Source: Cercospora beticola
Lineage: Eukaryota; Ascomycota; Dothideomycetes; Mycosphaerellales; Mycosphaerellaceae
Direction of reading: 5' to 3'
Assembly (NCBI RefSeq): GCF_033473495.1
Contig: NC_088939.1
Span: 1,178,001-1,242,000 of the forward strand
Length of the DNA stretch: 64,000 nucleotides
Both the position numbers and the translations under genes were made by a program. This document shows positions 40,348 through 51,842 of this stretch, in pieces (positions within the stretch are counted from its first letter, which is position 1; every line of letters starts with the position of its first letter). Under the pieces are notes generated by a model. The model saw only the letters and a program-made list of their open reading frames with translations, had not been told where the DNA came from and made no database searches.

Positions 40348-43300
40348 CTCGCAGTCTCGACGAGCCTCCGGCCAGGCAACGCGAGACCGGGGTGGTCGTC
40401 GCTTAGAAGCTGCGCGCTCTCCAGTCCGCGTGTTTCACCTCCCCACGTCGTGTGTCGGCGCCGGAGAGGCGGGTGAAGCAAGCGAGTGTCGGGAAGCGAT
40501 GCGAAGTGGTCGCTGGCGGAGGTGGAGGGGCGCGGAGGATGGCGGGTGGTGTCGACGTTTCGCGACAGCAGGAAAGCGGCCGATCGCCTTTCTTCAGAGG
40601 ATTATTACGGCGTTGCCACACATCTGCATAGGGGACAAGGAAGGCCAGGCTATGGAGCTGTGGTGTTTCATGCGCCGGCGATCGTCAATATCGATATGGA
40701 CCGCGCGCGGTGAATGCCGACGCCGGGCAACAGCGCGCGAACTCGATCGTGGAGGAATATACAATACAGGCTGTACAGTACAATGGGTAATGGAGGAGAA
40801 GGAGCACAGGCGCGCGCGCACGTACTTGTTGTGCGTGTCTTGTTCACACCGCGTGCCGGCCTCTTTCGCCCTCTGGCAGTCTGCGCCAGCGAAACTCAGC
40901 TTAGCCTCGCGCGGGAAAGGGGCAATCCTAGCGCCCTGCAGGTACTCCCTGTCTCGTACATATCCCACAATCGTCGAGAGCACGAGAGACGCGCGCAGCC
41001 CAGCCAGCGCATCACCGCACCGCCGCCGCCGCCTGCCCGCACGTCTGCAGAGCGGCGAGCGAAGGGGGTGCTTCTCGATTGTTCTCGACAACGCCCCGTC
41101 GCCCGCCTGCACTCGCTACCGGGCGTGCTTATTATAGGCTTCGCTGGTCCGAGACCTTCCCGCCCTGACAGAAACCCACGGTACCAAGCTTTCGGCGTAG
41201 CGCGAACCTACCCGATCGGCATTCTATTGAAACACGGCCAAACGCAGCGTCAAGTGTCGGAGGGCTGGCTTTATCAATCAACTGACGCCCGCTCCATCAA
41301 TTCGTTCACCAACCAAGCGCCGAGACAGTCTCAGCCCATAAGAGAACAAAATATTGTTCCATTCGTCCTGTGTCTGCCACAGCGCCACGCGTCTGTGTCG
41401 AGGCCGTACCTGCAGCTGCGTTGACAGCTCTACTGCATGCTGCGTCAGGCAGGCATGCTTCCTCCTTTAGCGCTTCCGACCGCCCAAACTTTTCGAATCT
41501 CACGACAAGCGCGGCCAGATCTACACCTTTCGCGCCGTCCACGACGTGAACTATGCCGGCCACCGCAATCCGCAAAGGGAATACACACCTGCATGCGCAC
41601 TTGGCAGCAAAGTGGACCATCAGATGACCAGCCTCAACACGCCTCTTCGGGTCCTACTGCCTTGCCGGCTGTCGTAGCCACTTCTTTCCCTCCAGCAACT
41701 TGCTATCTTCAGCCTTCCGGTGGGAGTCCGATGGCTCTCCGAAGACGTTTCCGTCGGCGACCCGCTCAGCGCACCTGCCCCCCGCCTGCACAAGAAGGTT
41801 GTTCGCCGAACCGACAGGACCACTCAGGCACACCTCGTGGCTCTTGCCATCCCGCTGGGCTGGTAGGCGGTGCCGGTCTTGCAGGTGATTGTCATCGCTA
41901 AACTCAAAGAGACCCTACAGCCCGTGCGATTACGCCTCGACGAACCAGATGCACGTGCTATGGATCTTACCTTTGTGTCACTGACGACAGGTTTGCGTGC
42001 TGCGATCTGGTTTAATGCCCAACATGTGAGCCTTACGCGCCTCTGTGCTATCCCTAACTCCGCATGCAACCATCATCACCTGATCTTTGGGCCTCGCACC
42101 CTGCAGGGCCTGAACGTCCAAGTACTGCAAGTTATAGTCCGCGATGTTGGATTTTTCACACACTGGCAGGATGCTCCTTGGCTTGTCGGATCGACGAACG
42201 GTAGTCTTGCACCCGTGCGCCATGGTGTATACCAAAGGCGAAGGCAGTCGAAATCGAGCTGACAAATGGCTATCGAAATCAAGGAAGAAAAACTTCAATG
42301 CTCTTCCACTCCTCGGAGCTTTCCAGCAGCAAGACTGTTATGCAGGAACGGGCGACAGAGAACTGGCGAAATCGATAATGCCAGCACACGGGATAGCTTG
42401 CCTAGTGGCATGACTGCCGATCTGTCACTGCTGCATGCAGCTACGCGTTCAAGCGTGACAATGCCTTCGACGCGTTCAAACGCGACAGTTGCGAGTGATG
42501 CTGCTCTGCCCACCACAACTCGACCGACGAGGCGGGCCCATTAACTACCGCCTCGCGCATTCTTTCGGTCGTTCTTCTATCTCTCACAGTAACGAAACAT
42601 ACAGTAAGTGCTCGCGACGAGGCAAACGGGAGCGGGATGGCACCGCGCGCGAACAGCTAACAGCTTCCTATGCGATAGCGTACCGCAACGGCACTTCGCC
42701 GCTCGAGCCATCAAAGACCCTAGATCAGCCTTGGACAAATGAAGCAGGAATTTGTCCGAGCGGTGAGTTCGCTTTTCGAAATCCAAAAAGTCAACCAATA
42801 CCATGGCACGAGGATCAAAGATTGATATCAAAATGCACACTACTGACAAAACGGCATCCAAACGCCACAACATCTGCAGCTGCATCTCTTCACATTAGCA
42901 AGAAGAAGAAGAAGCAACCGCCAAGCACCATTGACAGAAAACGAACTTGTGAAACAATAGCCTCCCGGGCCTTCCCAAGCCTCCGCATCAATTTAGGAGC
43001 ATTTTGCGCATCACCCGTAGCGGCCCTGGCGGGGAGTAAAATATATTAATTACGGACGCCATGTCGTCAAGGTCGGTCCGGATGGAGTGTCATCGAAGTC
43101 GTTCTGAGAGGGACTCTGCACGTGAAGTAAATTAACAAATGTAGGTTACTTTGACTTCACCTCGCCCCGTCATTTGTTTCTTCACGGGTCGCGGAGTTTA
43201 CCGTGTGCGGAGATGATCTGCAAGTACGGAGTGGAGTGGAGCGGAGTGGGGTGATGAGTTGTGATTGAGGATTGCAGCTGCATGTTTGAACGGGTTGGAG

Positions 43301-43605
43301 TCACATTTTCTTTGATTTGGGATTTGTGTATTGCGACAGGTTGCGTCGTTGCGGTTTGGATGAAGGTTATCTATCAGCACAGCTGCTGGGTTGGTGGACT
43401 TGGCGAGATTGACAGTGCCTATATTCCATGTACTGACCACAAGCCGTTGGGGCTTGACCTCGTTCGGAGATTCTCATTGTCATAGACAATGGACGGCATC
43501 AGTGCGATGTAGAACAACATTCGGCAAAACGGCCTGTACTTTTCGAATCATCAACCTCGACTTCACTCTTCACATCCTCTCAGTACCTCATCTTCCGCAG
43601 CCCGT
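40348..43605. other. 3.26-kb region without a secure gene
   Basis: The left 800 bp is GC-rich promoter and leader DNA of the kinesin gene, with overlapping frames on both strands. From 41471 to 42262 one plus-strand frame has only two stops, and it is preceded by a good acceptor (TTTAG at 41466-41470). Exactly antisense is an ATG-initiated 81-residue frame (42223 down to 41978). Neither is recognisable. From 42300 to 43605 the DNA is unremarkable, with a short AAGAAG run near 42900 and an AT-rich patch near 43035. A decayed or novel multi-exon gene in the middle is possible (see findings). Confidence 0.4.
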
Positions 43606-44721
43606 TCACATCTGCCACCAAGCTTGATGCATTCGCTCCATGACCCCGCCGTAATTGCCCGTGGGACCAGATAGAGGCGGATCTGCCAGGTATTGTTGCC
43701 CACTAGGCAGGAACAATTTGAACTGAGCAGTCTTCAAATCGACATCGACTGGATCGCACATTATTTGTGTCTCAGCCAGATAGACATCGAACACCTCCAG
43801 TCGCTTCTTGACCTGCTCCATCGCGGCTAAGTTCTCGAAGCGGAAACCGAGTTTAGTCCTCGTGATGACTACTCGCTCGAGACTTTCCATTGTGTTGACA
43901 AGTGACCAGAATTCAAGCCATGCTTCGGATCGGTGAACGAATGAATGGGCTGGAAGGTCCATGTCCAATTTGCGTAGGCGGTGATATAAGTCGCTGTCGA
44001 ACTCGATTGATGTAATGGCATTCCAGCGTTGCGGGAGGAGTTGTTTGTGGAAAGGTACGATTTGCTCGGGTTGCATGAAGCAGAATGTAGTTCGGGAGTA
44101 TAACATGTCGATCGTCTCTGCGTAGCTGCATGGAATCGTAAGCTCGGGCGTACAAAGTCTATCAAGTGGCGGGACTCACATCTGTTTGCAAGTCAATGGC
44201 AGTCCCAAGAGATGGTCACAAGCCACCAGGTCATCTGGATGATGGTTGTGTTTGTCTTGAGCTGGAAACGACGCCAATTTCGTATGCGATTGCCGTTTAA
44301 CTGGCACGACTAGCATCTTCTGGTGCTCAAAGCACAGCTCGTAGATTTGATTGCGGATTTCGGAAGGGAGTTTTGTCAAGAAGAGGCTGTCAGCCTGCTT
44401 TTCTGTTCTGCGGAACCCATCAGATGTCAATTCTTGTCGTGTTCGTTTTCGAGCTTTTGCTCGACGGTCTTTGCATTGATCATACCTTGACCAATATTCT
44501 CTGCTCATGAGAAATCGCGCTGACTCTGTAAGCTTATGCGAGAGCCACGGAATGGCTCCGCGATAGAGAACGCCGGGGAAGTTGATGAGGCTGGAAAACG
44601 TCTGGGCAGGATTTCGAGCACATCGCCACAGGAAGTGAGGAACGCGAGGGAGTGCCCAGCGGGAAGTGGTAGGTATACATGCACAAATGTCCCAGGCACA
44701 TTGAAATATGGATCCAGGCAT
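43606..44721 (-). CDS. DUF7730-type fungal protein
   Basis: Member of a large fungal family of unknown function, recognised by the block FLTKLPSEIRNQIYELCF (F-box-like) and later LPLTCKQIYAETIDMLYS. Exons on the minus strand are 44721-44180 and 44125-43606, giving 353 residues. The 54-nt intron starts GTGAGT and ends CATGCAG, and it joins CKQ to IYAETIDML in frame. The second half has ITSIEFDSDL and ESLERVVITRTKL, as usual for the family. The N-terminal about 110 residues before the conserved block are poorly conserved; the frame is open further up without an ATG, so the true start is uncertain. A role as a substrate adaptor is only a guess. Divergent from RAD18. Confidence 0.78.
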
Positions 44722-45194
44722 GCTGTGCTTCTTCTGGCAGTGGTTTTCGAGGAGAGTGAGCACGTTGTAAGCAAAGAGTACAGACGGGTGGTAATGAGTA
44801 AAGCGTGCTTTTGTTCTTCATCTCATATTGATTCATACTTGTTGTGGCCATGCTTGCGTTGCGAACCCATGAAGAATGGACTGGTTCGTTCTTGCGGCAG
44901 ACCGAGGCTTGGATGTGGCAGTGATACGAAGTGGTTGCAAGGGTTGACATGGTGAATCGACATGGTTAAAAGAGGCCGCCGATTACACACAAGTGAATGC
45001 AGAAGCCTAGACGGACGGAAAGATTGTGACTGTCGATCAGAAGCAGTGGTGAAGTTGCTCCGCCGTGGTTGCCTTTTCCGGAGGCTTCGTCATTGACAGC
45101 TTTGTTTCTCGTGACTCGCGCTCAACATCGCGTCTGTTTCGCGTCCTCGACACCACGTCCTCGCCTTTTCGCGCCGATAACCTGCCACACCACT
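44722..45194. other. Divergent intergenic region, DUF7730 gene / RAD18
   Basis: Promoters of two divergent genes. The RAD18 frame is open upstream of its ATG but without another ATG. Nothing further is seen. Confidence 0.55.
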
Positions 45195-46895
45195 ATGGAC
45201 GATGCGTACGACGTGCCCGATAGTACCGACTGGCTCGATACACCGCTGAAAGCCTTTGCGCCGCTTGAAAATGCATTGCATTGCCAAATATGCAAGGAAT
45301 TCTACGACACCCCGATGATTACGAGCTGCAACCACACCTTCTGCTCGCGATGTATACGAACTTCGTTATCAGCAGACGGGAAATGTCCTGCTTGTCGGGC
45401 ATCAGACCAAGCGAGTAAACTGCGCAATAACTGGGCCATTCAGGAAGTCGTCGCGACATTCTTAGAAGCAAGACCGATCGCATTGGAAGTGGCGCGAAAG
45501 TCACAGCAAGAGACTGCGACGCCAAAGAAGACTGGCAAGCGGAAACGTCCGACCATACCGGATTCAGATGATGTAGCAGAGGTGCAAGAAAGCGGGCGAA
45601 CGACGAGAGCTAAGAGCCGGCGCATTGCTGCGTCCCAGAGCTCACAGCAAGAGGCGATAGAGATTGAGGATAGTGATGAGGAGGCTGAAGAAGAGTACAA
45701 ACCAGAATCGCCGCCAAAAGATGGCCTTGTTGAGTGTCCCCTAGGGTGCGGGAAACGCATGAAGGAGGCCGAAGTCTTCAACCACCTGGACAAATGCGAG
45801 GACGAGCAAAAACAGGCGAGCAGAGCAAAATCGAGGACACCGCTCAATGGGTTCGTCTCGTCACGGCCCCCGTCAGGTCAAGGAGCGCGACCTCAAGATC
45901 GCATCAACGAGCTCAATTACGGCATGCTCAAAGACAAGGCACTATCCGCGAAACTTAAAGAACAAGGATTGCCGGCTTTTGGCTCGAAGCAGCTTATGAT
46001 CAATCGCCATCGAGAATGGGTCAATATCTGGAATGCGAACTGTGACTCCAATAGCCCTAGATCGAGGCGAGATCTGCTGCGTGACCTGGACGTTTGGGAG
46101 AAGACACAAGGCGGGAAGGCGCCGCAGGGCAACGGGCTCACGCATGCTGTCATGCGCAAGGACTTCGATGGCGCTGCGTACTCGAGGAAACACAATGATG
46201 ACTTTAGCCGGCTAATAGCCGATGCGAGGCGGAAGAAGAGCAGTTCGGCAACCACATCGGCGTCGGCGAAAGATGTTACGGAACAAAAGCAGACAGAGGC
46301 GGACGCAATTGTGCATGGTGATGGCGAGAGTCCTGTCTTTGCTGCAAAGCCGCCTCCGCTAATGGTACCTCCGCAGGACAGAAGAATGAGCTTGTCACAA
46401 CCTGAGCCAAGTCCAGTCGATCGTTCACCGTATGAGCACGATCCGGAGGCACTCGCCAATGTTCGTGAGAAAGTCAAGGCTCTCAATGACGGCCGCACAC
46501 CAACACCAGTGTTGAACAAGGGGTTTGAGAACCCATCATCACACGTTCCGGCAGCCAGTCCCCAGGGAACCAGACCATCATCATCGCAGCCACAGCATGA
46601 ACCGCCCAGCATGTTCAGTGGCACTATTGAACGCGTTTCAGAAGGGGCAGATCCCAATCGCTATCCTCCAACTGCCACTAGGCGTTCAGCGTCAATCAGC
46701 TTAGATTCTGGAAATGGCGTGCAGCTCAGGCGTGGCAGCAGCCGAGACGAGCATCTGAGCGAGCACAGTGGTTCTCCTTGTGATCTCTCATCACATGTGG
46801 TATCGAGCCAGTCGAAGCGAGTGCCCATGTTTGCGATGCCCGAGCAGCCAGTCACAGATGTAGAAGGACTTGGCGGCTCGAGTTCTGGAGTATAG
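45195..46895 (+). CDS. RAD18: Postreplication repair E3 ubiquitin ligase RAD18
   Basis: RING E3 ligase that, with the E2 Rad6, monoubiquitinates PCNA to allow translesion synthesis. The single-exon gene encodes 566 residues from the ATG at 45195. Domains in order: a RING finger at residues 30-67 (CQICKEFYDTPMITSCNHTFC, then C-x2-C and CPACR), acidic SUMO-interaction-like stretches near 155 (EIEDSDEEAEEE), and a Rad18-type UBZ zinc finger at about 178-200 (CPLGCGKRMKEAEVFNHLDKC). A SAP domain follows at about 236-280 (LNYGMLKDKALSAKLKEQGLPAFG). The C-terminal half is disordered and Ser/Pro-rich, where Rad6 binding is expected. All zinc ligands of the RING and UBZ are present. Confidence 0.95.
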   Translation: MDDAYDVPDSTDWLDTPLKAFAPLENALHCQICKEFYDTPMITSCNHTFCSRCIRTSLSADGKCPACRASDQASKLRNNWAIQEVVATFLEARPIALEVARKSQQETATPKKTGKRKRPTIPDSDDVAEVQESGRTTRAKSRRIAASQSSQQEAIEIEDSDEEAEEEYKPESPPKDGLVECPLGCGKRMKEAEVFNHLDKCEDEQKQASRAKSRTPLNGFVSSRPPSGQGARPQDRINELNYGMLKDKALSAKLKEQGLPAFGSKQLMINRHREWVNIWNANCDSNSPRSRRDLLRDLDVWEKTQGGKAPQGNGLTHAVMRKDFDGAAYSRKHNDDFSRLIADARRKKSSSATTSASAKDVTEQKQTEADAIVHGDGESPVFAAKPPPLMVPPQDRRMSLSQPEPSPVDRSPYEHDPEALANVREKVKALNDGRTPTPVLNKGFENPSSHVPAASPQGTRPSSSQPQHEPPSMFSGTIERVSEGADPNRYPPTATRRSASISLDSGNGVQLRRGSSRDEHLSEHSGSPCDLSSHVVSSQSKRVPMFAMPEQPVTDVEGLGGSSSGV

Positions 46896-48052
46896 CACAT
46901 ATAGACCTGTACAGCCGGACATGACAGCACAATGTTAGAGTACAGTTATCTGGGAACGATCCTGGCCCCAAATCGCATAGCATGGGTTACTTCGCAATGT
47001 CCACGACACGGGCCCTGTCAGACCTGGTACAGAGGTAAGCATGATGAAAGTACGATATGAGCCGGCTCACTATAGGAATTCCCTCGCTTCTTCGTGCGAC
47101 ACCATCTAGGTGATGCGATAACCCCACACAGACCGCAGTATGCCATAAGTTCAGAGGTCAGACATAGCGAAACAACAGCGATCAACGCAGCAGCGCGAAG
47201 TCATAAGCCCGCTCTCGCGGACTTGGAGCGCGCCGAACAGACCGGTGCCCAGGTCCATGGCAGAGGAATATGCACGCTCTTAGGGGTACACACCACCATC
47301 CAAACGGAAGGCGGTATAAAACTCTGGGCTCTCCTTGGGCCAATACGAAGATCTCGGTTATGGTCAAGGTCTTGGTGTACCGAGAAGTGCTGCGCCGCAT
47401 GCATGCTCTTTCACATGCCATGACCCCAGTTCACCTCGATATGGCCCCTTAGAATCGAGTATCGTGGTTCCCACTGAGAATGATAAACCTCACTTCAACT
47501 GAGCGCTGACGTAGGACCAGGTGATGTGTAGTGCGCTGGCCACGAAGAACTGCAAACTGTACGAGCATATGCCAAGCATCGCCACACTCCATCCTTACCA
47601 AGTCCAAAGCAGACTACCAAGAGCACACTTCGCCCACGCGACACATGGCATTTCTTATCATCGGCCTACTCCATATTTTGCCTTCCACAACTGATATTCG
47701 CTTCCTTCAAGTACATTACACAATGACGCGCGACGAGTCTGCCAACATGCTTGGCCTCCGCGGGCTGATGACTTGGCTCTCAGATAGCTGGGCCACATAC
47801 GCGCAAGACCGAGAGAAAGCAACAACGCTGCACGCGATCCTGCAGCATGAGCTCGCGCTCATAAGTATCCCCAGCGAAGCTCCGCCCGATCCCTGATCTC
47901 GGGCGCACGCGAACACTTTCCAGAATTTCTCCAGCATTCATGGAGTGACACGCAAGTATATCAAGAGCAACACGCCAAGACCAAGACCATTCATCCTCAC
48001 GCCCATTCACAACAACGACGACCTCGAGAAGAAATAAGACCGCGCCACAAAC
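46896..48052. other. Intergenic region RAD18 to SLC6-type transporter
   Basis: 1.16 kb between co-directional genes. It holds an 83-codon ATG frame at 47645-47896, in the same frame as the transporter and 156 nt before its ATG, which may be a uORF or a small gene. Otherwise nothing is recognised. Confidence 0.45.
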
Positions 48053-50271
48053 ATGAAACTGAAAAACCCCCTCCAACCCCTCCGCGCGCGAATCTCCCGC
48101 ATCCCATCCAACCCCCTAAAATGGCCCTCTGCCCTCGGCCACCACATGACAAAACCCAACCCCAAAACAGAAGACGGCCGCGACCAATGGCAATCCCGCA
48201 CATCCTACGTCCTCGCCTCCATGGGCGGAGCCATAGGCTTCGGCAACCTCCTCCGTTTCCCCTCCCAAGTCTTCAATAACAACGGTCTCCAGTGGTTCAT
48301 CCCCTACTTCCTCGCCCTCGGAGCGCTCGCCATCCCGGTTCTAATCCTCGAAGTCGCACTCGGATCTTCTCTCCGCGGCGGACCAGTTTTGGCGTATAAT
48401 GCAGTAGACAAGCGAGCCCGAGGAGCAGGTCTGGGAAATGTCTGGGTAACATTGTTGGTCGTATTATATTACGTCCCGATGTTATCCTGGGTTTTGAGAT
48501 TTTTCCGCGGAAGTTTCGAGAGTCCTTTGCCGTGGGAGGGAAGGTTACAGGAATTTTATGATGTGGATGTTCTCGGACGAGTTGATGCTGTTCCGCCTCT
48601 TGCGGAAGCCTTGGAGACGAATACCATCATGTCGTATCCTGGAATGGCCATGATTGGGGAACAAGTTGGCTGGAATGCTTTTTCGTGGTTTGTGGTTTGG
48701 ATTTGTATTTATGGCGGGACGAGGGTTACGGGGAAGGTTGTTTATGTTACTATGGGGTTGCCGATTATTATGGTTTTGGTACTGATTATTCGGGGTGCGA
48801 CGCTTCCTGGAGCGATTGATGGGATAAGATTATATGTGGGCGAGTTCAATGGGGGGCAACTTGCTGCGGGACAGATTTGGCAGGATGCGCTGGGACAGGT
48901 GTTTTATTCCACGGGAGTCGGTTTTGGGTATTATACGGCTTACGCGTCGTATAATGCGAACAACGCCAATGCTGTGCAGGATGCGATTCTGATATGCTGT
49001 TGCAATTCGCTGTTTGAGATTTCGTGCGGATTTGCGGTGTTTACGATTGTGGGATTCATGGGCTTGACTCCAGAGGTTCAAGGAAGAGTTGGGAGTTTCG
49101 TTCTTGGATTCATCACGCTGCCGGAGGGATTGGCACAACTTCCAGCAGCGCAATTCTGGTCTGCGGTATTCTTCTTCACGCTTTTCCTCCTGGCAGTCAG
49201 CTCGGCTTTCGTTCAACTGGATACTGTAGTTTCGATTCTCTGCGACACGGACCGTGGGAGAAAGATGCCGCGGGTGTACGTCGTGACGGCCTGTACCCTC
49301 ACCGCATTCCTGGTCTCGATGATCTATAACACCCAATTCGGACCCCAGCTGCTGGATGCGATCGACATGAACACGAACAACATCGTCCTTCCATTCGTCG
49401 TCTTTGCAGAATGCTATGGAGCGACTGTCGTCTATCGCAGCCAGGATGTCATCGGACAAGTTGGTCTCATATCATTCGTCATCCACCAAGTCGGTTTCCT
49501 CGGCGGACATTTCCTCGGTCTCATCATCGCTCATATGGTCAGTATTCCAGGTGGCGCAGGAGCAGGTTTCGGATTCTTCTTCCTAATGGTCATAATTTCC
49601 TCTCTCATCGGCAAAGTCCCTGACTCCAGACCACCCGGATTCTGGGGTCGCAACGCTTTTCTAGCCCGACTTTGGTGGTTAGCCTTCTACTCCGTAAGTC
49701 TCCATTTCTCCCCACAGTAACTACCGACTCTGTGAAATCGATCCTAACACTTCCCCAGGGCAACCAGCTAAAACGCGACCTCAACATCTCCGTCGCCCAA
49801 GGCAAAAACTGGCCTCTAACCTGGTACTGGGCCATCTGCCTCCGCTACATCTCCATGCCGATCCTCGCAATCGTCTTCTCATTCAGCTATCCCTCCTTCT
49901 CCGCCCAGCGCGTCGACCCACTCGTGATTTTCGCCTTCGCAATCTCTCACTTTGCGATCTTGACCGTCGCCAGCACACTCATTTTCCCTCGATGGATGGA
50001 TCCTCTGATTCCGACGGAGAGACGGGAAGAGAGCAACAGAGGCTATGCACCACAAGTTCTGATCGGAGCGGATGATGTGAGAGTTTCGCAGGGTGTAGAA
50101 GCTGGGAGAGCGACGGATAGTAGTGATGAGTTTGAGGAGGGGAGGAAAGTGAAGGAGGAGGGAGGTTTGGATGTGGAGAGGACGAATTCGAATGATGGGA
50201 GGATTGCTTCGCAGCCGACGGATGGGATTGAGGCGCTTTATAGGGAGGATGGAAAGAATGTGGTTAGGTAG
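48053..50271 (+). CDS. Sodium:neurotransmitter-symporter (SNF/SLC6) family transporter
   Basis: Sodium-coupled amino-acid or osmolyte transporter of the SLC6/LeuT fold. Exons 48053-49693 and 49759-50271 (65-nt intron, GTAAGT donor, CCTAAC branch) give 717 residues. The first helix carries the family signature MGGAIGFGNLLRFPSQVFNNN with the Asn of the sodium site. Helix 2 follows with GPVLAYNAVDKRARG, and later come SVFYSTGVGFGYYTAYASYN-type helix 6 sequence, an AFVQLDTVVSILCD helix and the usual remainder of about 12 helices. The cytosolic C-tail is acidic and polar. The substrate is unknown. The codon pattern flips twice, near 48390 and 50050. The bulk of the characterised family is animal and prokaryotic, but filamentous fungi carry members. 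Confidence 0.9.
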
Positions 50272-50671
50272 AGTACACGGTTCGATACGTGAGAACCAGT
50301 CAGCAGAATGGCAAATGTTTTTTTCTTTGACGGACCTATCAGGGAGAAGGATTGAAATTCCGTCCTTTTGCATGTTTTTCGAAGCGTCTTGTATGTACGT
50401 TTTATGCCTAACTTCGTCGTCTAAGCATTATTACAACATTGCGCCGAACTTCGCTATGCAATGGTCGTCTTGGAAATGGTAGGCGAGGTCGGTCTTTCTC
50501 GTTCGATCCGCGTGGCCACAACGATTTGCGGCCAAGGAAACGGAATCGATGCGATTCGTGGTGGTGCTGAGAGTGCCTAGCGCTATCCATCGAGACCTTG
50601 CCGATCGTTGCCTCATGCATCATCTCTCATACAGCGCATTTTTTTTACGGTGTGGTTCGAAGAGTTGTAGC
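50272..50671. other. Convergent intergenic region, SLC6-type gene / p23
   Basis: Shared 3' flanks of two convergent genes. No further feature is seen. Confidence 0.6.
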
Positions 50672-51842
50672 TTATGCAACCTCTTCGATCTTAGCCTTAC
50701 CCTTATCCGCACCCGCAGCTCCCTCCTTCGCATCATCTTCACCCTCGAGTTCTGGCATCTCTTCATCATCATCTTCGGCGTCTTCATCGTCGTCACCTCC
50801 CATGCCGCCCATACCTGCGCCTCCGAGTTTCGAAAAGTCGATGCCCCCAAAGCCGCCGTCGGCACCCATTCCGCCCATGCCTCCCATGCGCGACATGTAG
50901 TCATCATCATCTGCGACTTCGTCTTGCTCGTCCTCGTCCACCCACTGTTTGCAAAGCGCAAAGGTCAGCACAGTAAACCAGCAGGCGATCACGCCAACGT
51001 AAGTAGAAGCACGATTGAGTCGGGATTGTTCAAGAAAAAGTGCATGTGCAGGAGGCCTATGAGCAGGCTTTACTGACGGAGATTCGGCGGCCTCGAATGA
51101 GGAAGCCGCGGATACGGGAGTGCAGGGTGGCGTGGGAGGCGGTTGGGGCTGCACTGCTAGCACTGCCAGAGTTCGGGCAGAGGCAAACAGGGAGTAGTCA
51201 AGATGTCTTACCTTGTCGAAGTCGGTCTTGAGGAAGTGAACTTTCTTGCTGTCCTTCAGTAGGCGATCCCAGTACTCTGCCTTCAGTTCCTTCTTTTGTA
51301 GAACGAGCTCGATGGCACGTGGAGAGTGGTGGATCTTGGAGGCGGAGGGGTCGATTTCGGCGAAGAATTCGAGTGTTACGCCGTAGTCGGCCTTCTTGGA
51401 TTCGGAGTAGCCGCTGAAGGTGAGGGATGAGGGCTGGATGTCGAGCTTGATCTTCTTTGGGTCGACATCTGGCACGTTAATGGCAAGGAAGATGTGGTTC
51501 TTCTCTGCCTCGGACGCGCTCGAGCGTTGTGCCCAGGTGACTATACACCGTCAGCAGTCTGTCGCGACATGTTCTGAGCGCGTAGAAATGGTTGTAGCTG
51601 CAGCCCTTCCGCAAACGCCTGCTGCTCGTGTCTACCTTCGCCCTGATTTATTTTCTCGCAGTGCTGCATGTGCGCGATAGATGGCATGAAGCCCTCGGGC
51701 GGTCGGCGAACTCGCTGGCAAGCGTTCGCTCCCGGGCATCCAGCTACAAGCACTGCTCGCGTGGGACTGAGGTCCTACCTTCGGGCGTCAAAGTCTTGGA
51801 GCCGACCTTTGCGTCGGTGGTGTCTTTCGGTTGCGCACTCAT
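50672..51842 (-). CDS. SBA1: Hsp90 co-chaperone p23 (Sba1/Wos2)
   Basis: CS-domain co-chaperone that stabilises the closed, ATP-bound Hsp90 and slows its ATPase. Exons on the minus strand are 51842-51779, 51540-51212 and 50944-50672, giving 221 residues. Introns are long for this genome, 238 and 267 nt, with GTAGGA and GTAAGA donors. The joins restore VTWAQRSS near the start and HFLKTDFDK-WVDEDEQ, the p23 signature. The CS beta-sandwich spans about residues 20-125 (HIFLAINVPDV, YGVTLEFFAEID, IELVLQKKE). The tail has Gly-Met repeats (MGGMGGMG) and ends in an acidic stretch. Intron 2 is a multiple of three and free of stops (see findings). Divergent from VPS24. Confidence 0.92.

Noticed and set aside
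40250..41424. Overlapping frames of 172-295 codons upstream of the kinesin
   Set aside because: Open in several frames on both strands at once, Arg/Ser-rich, as expected for GC-rich non-coding DNA. No domain.
45069..45194. Upstream extension of RAD18 from 45069
   Set aside because: It starts with TTG; the ATG at 45195 precedes the conserved acidic start and RING.
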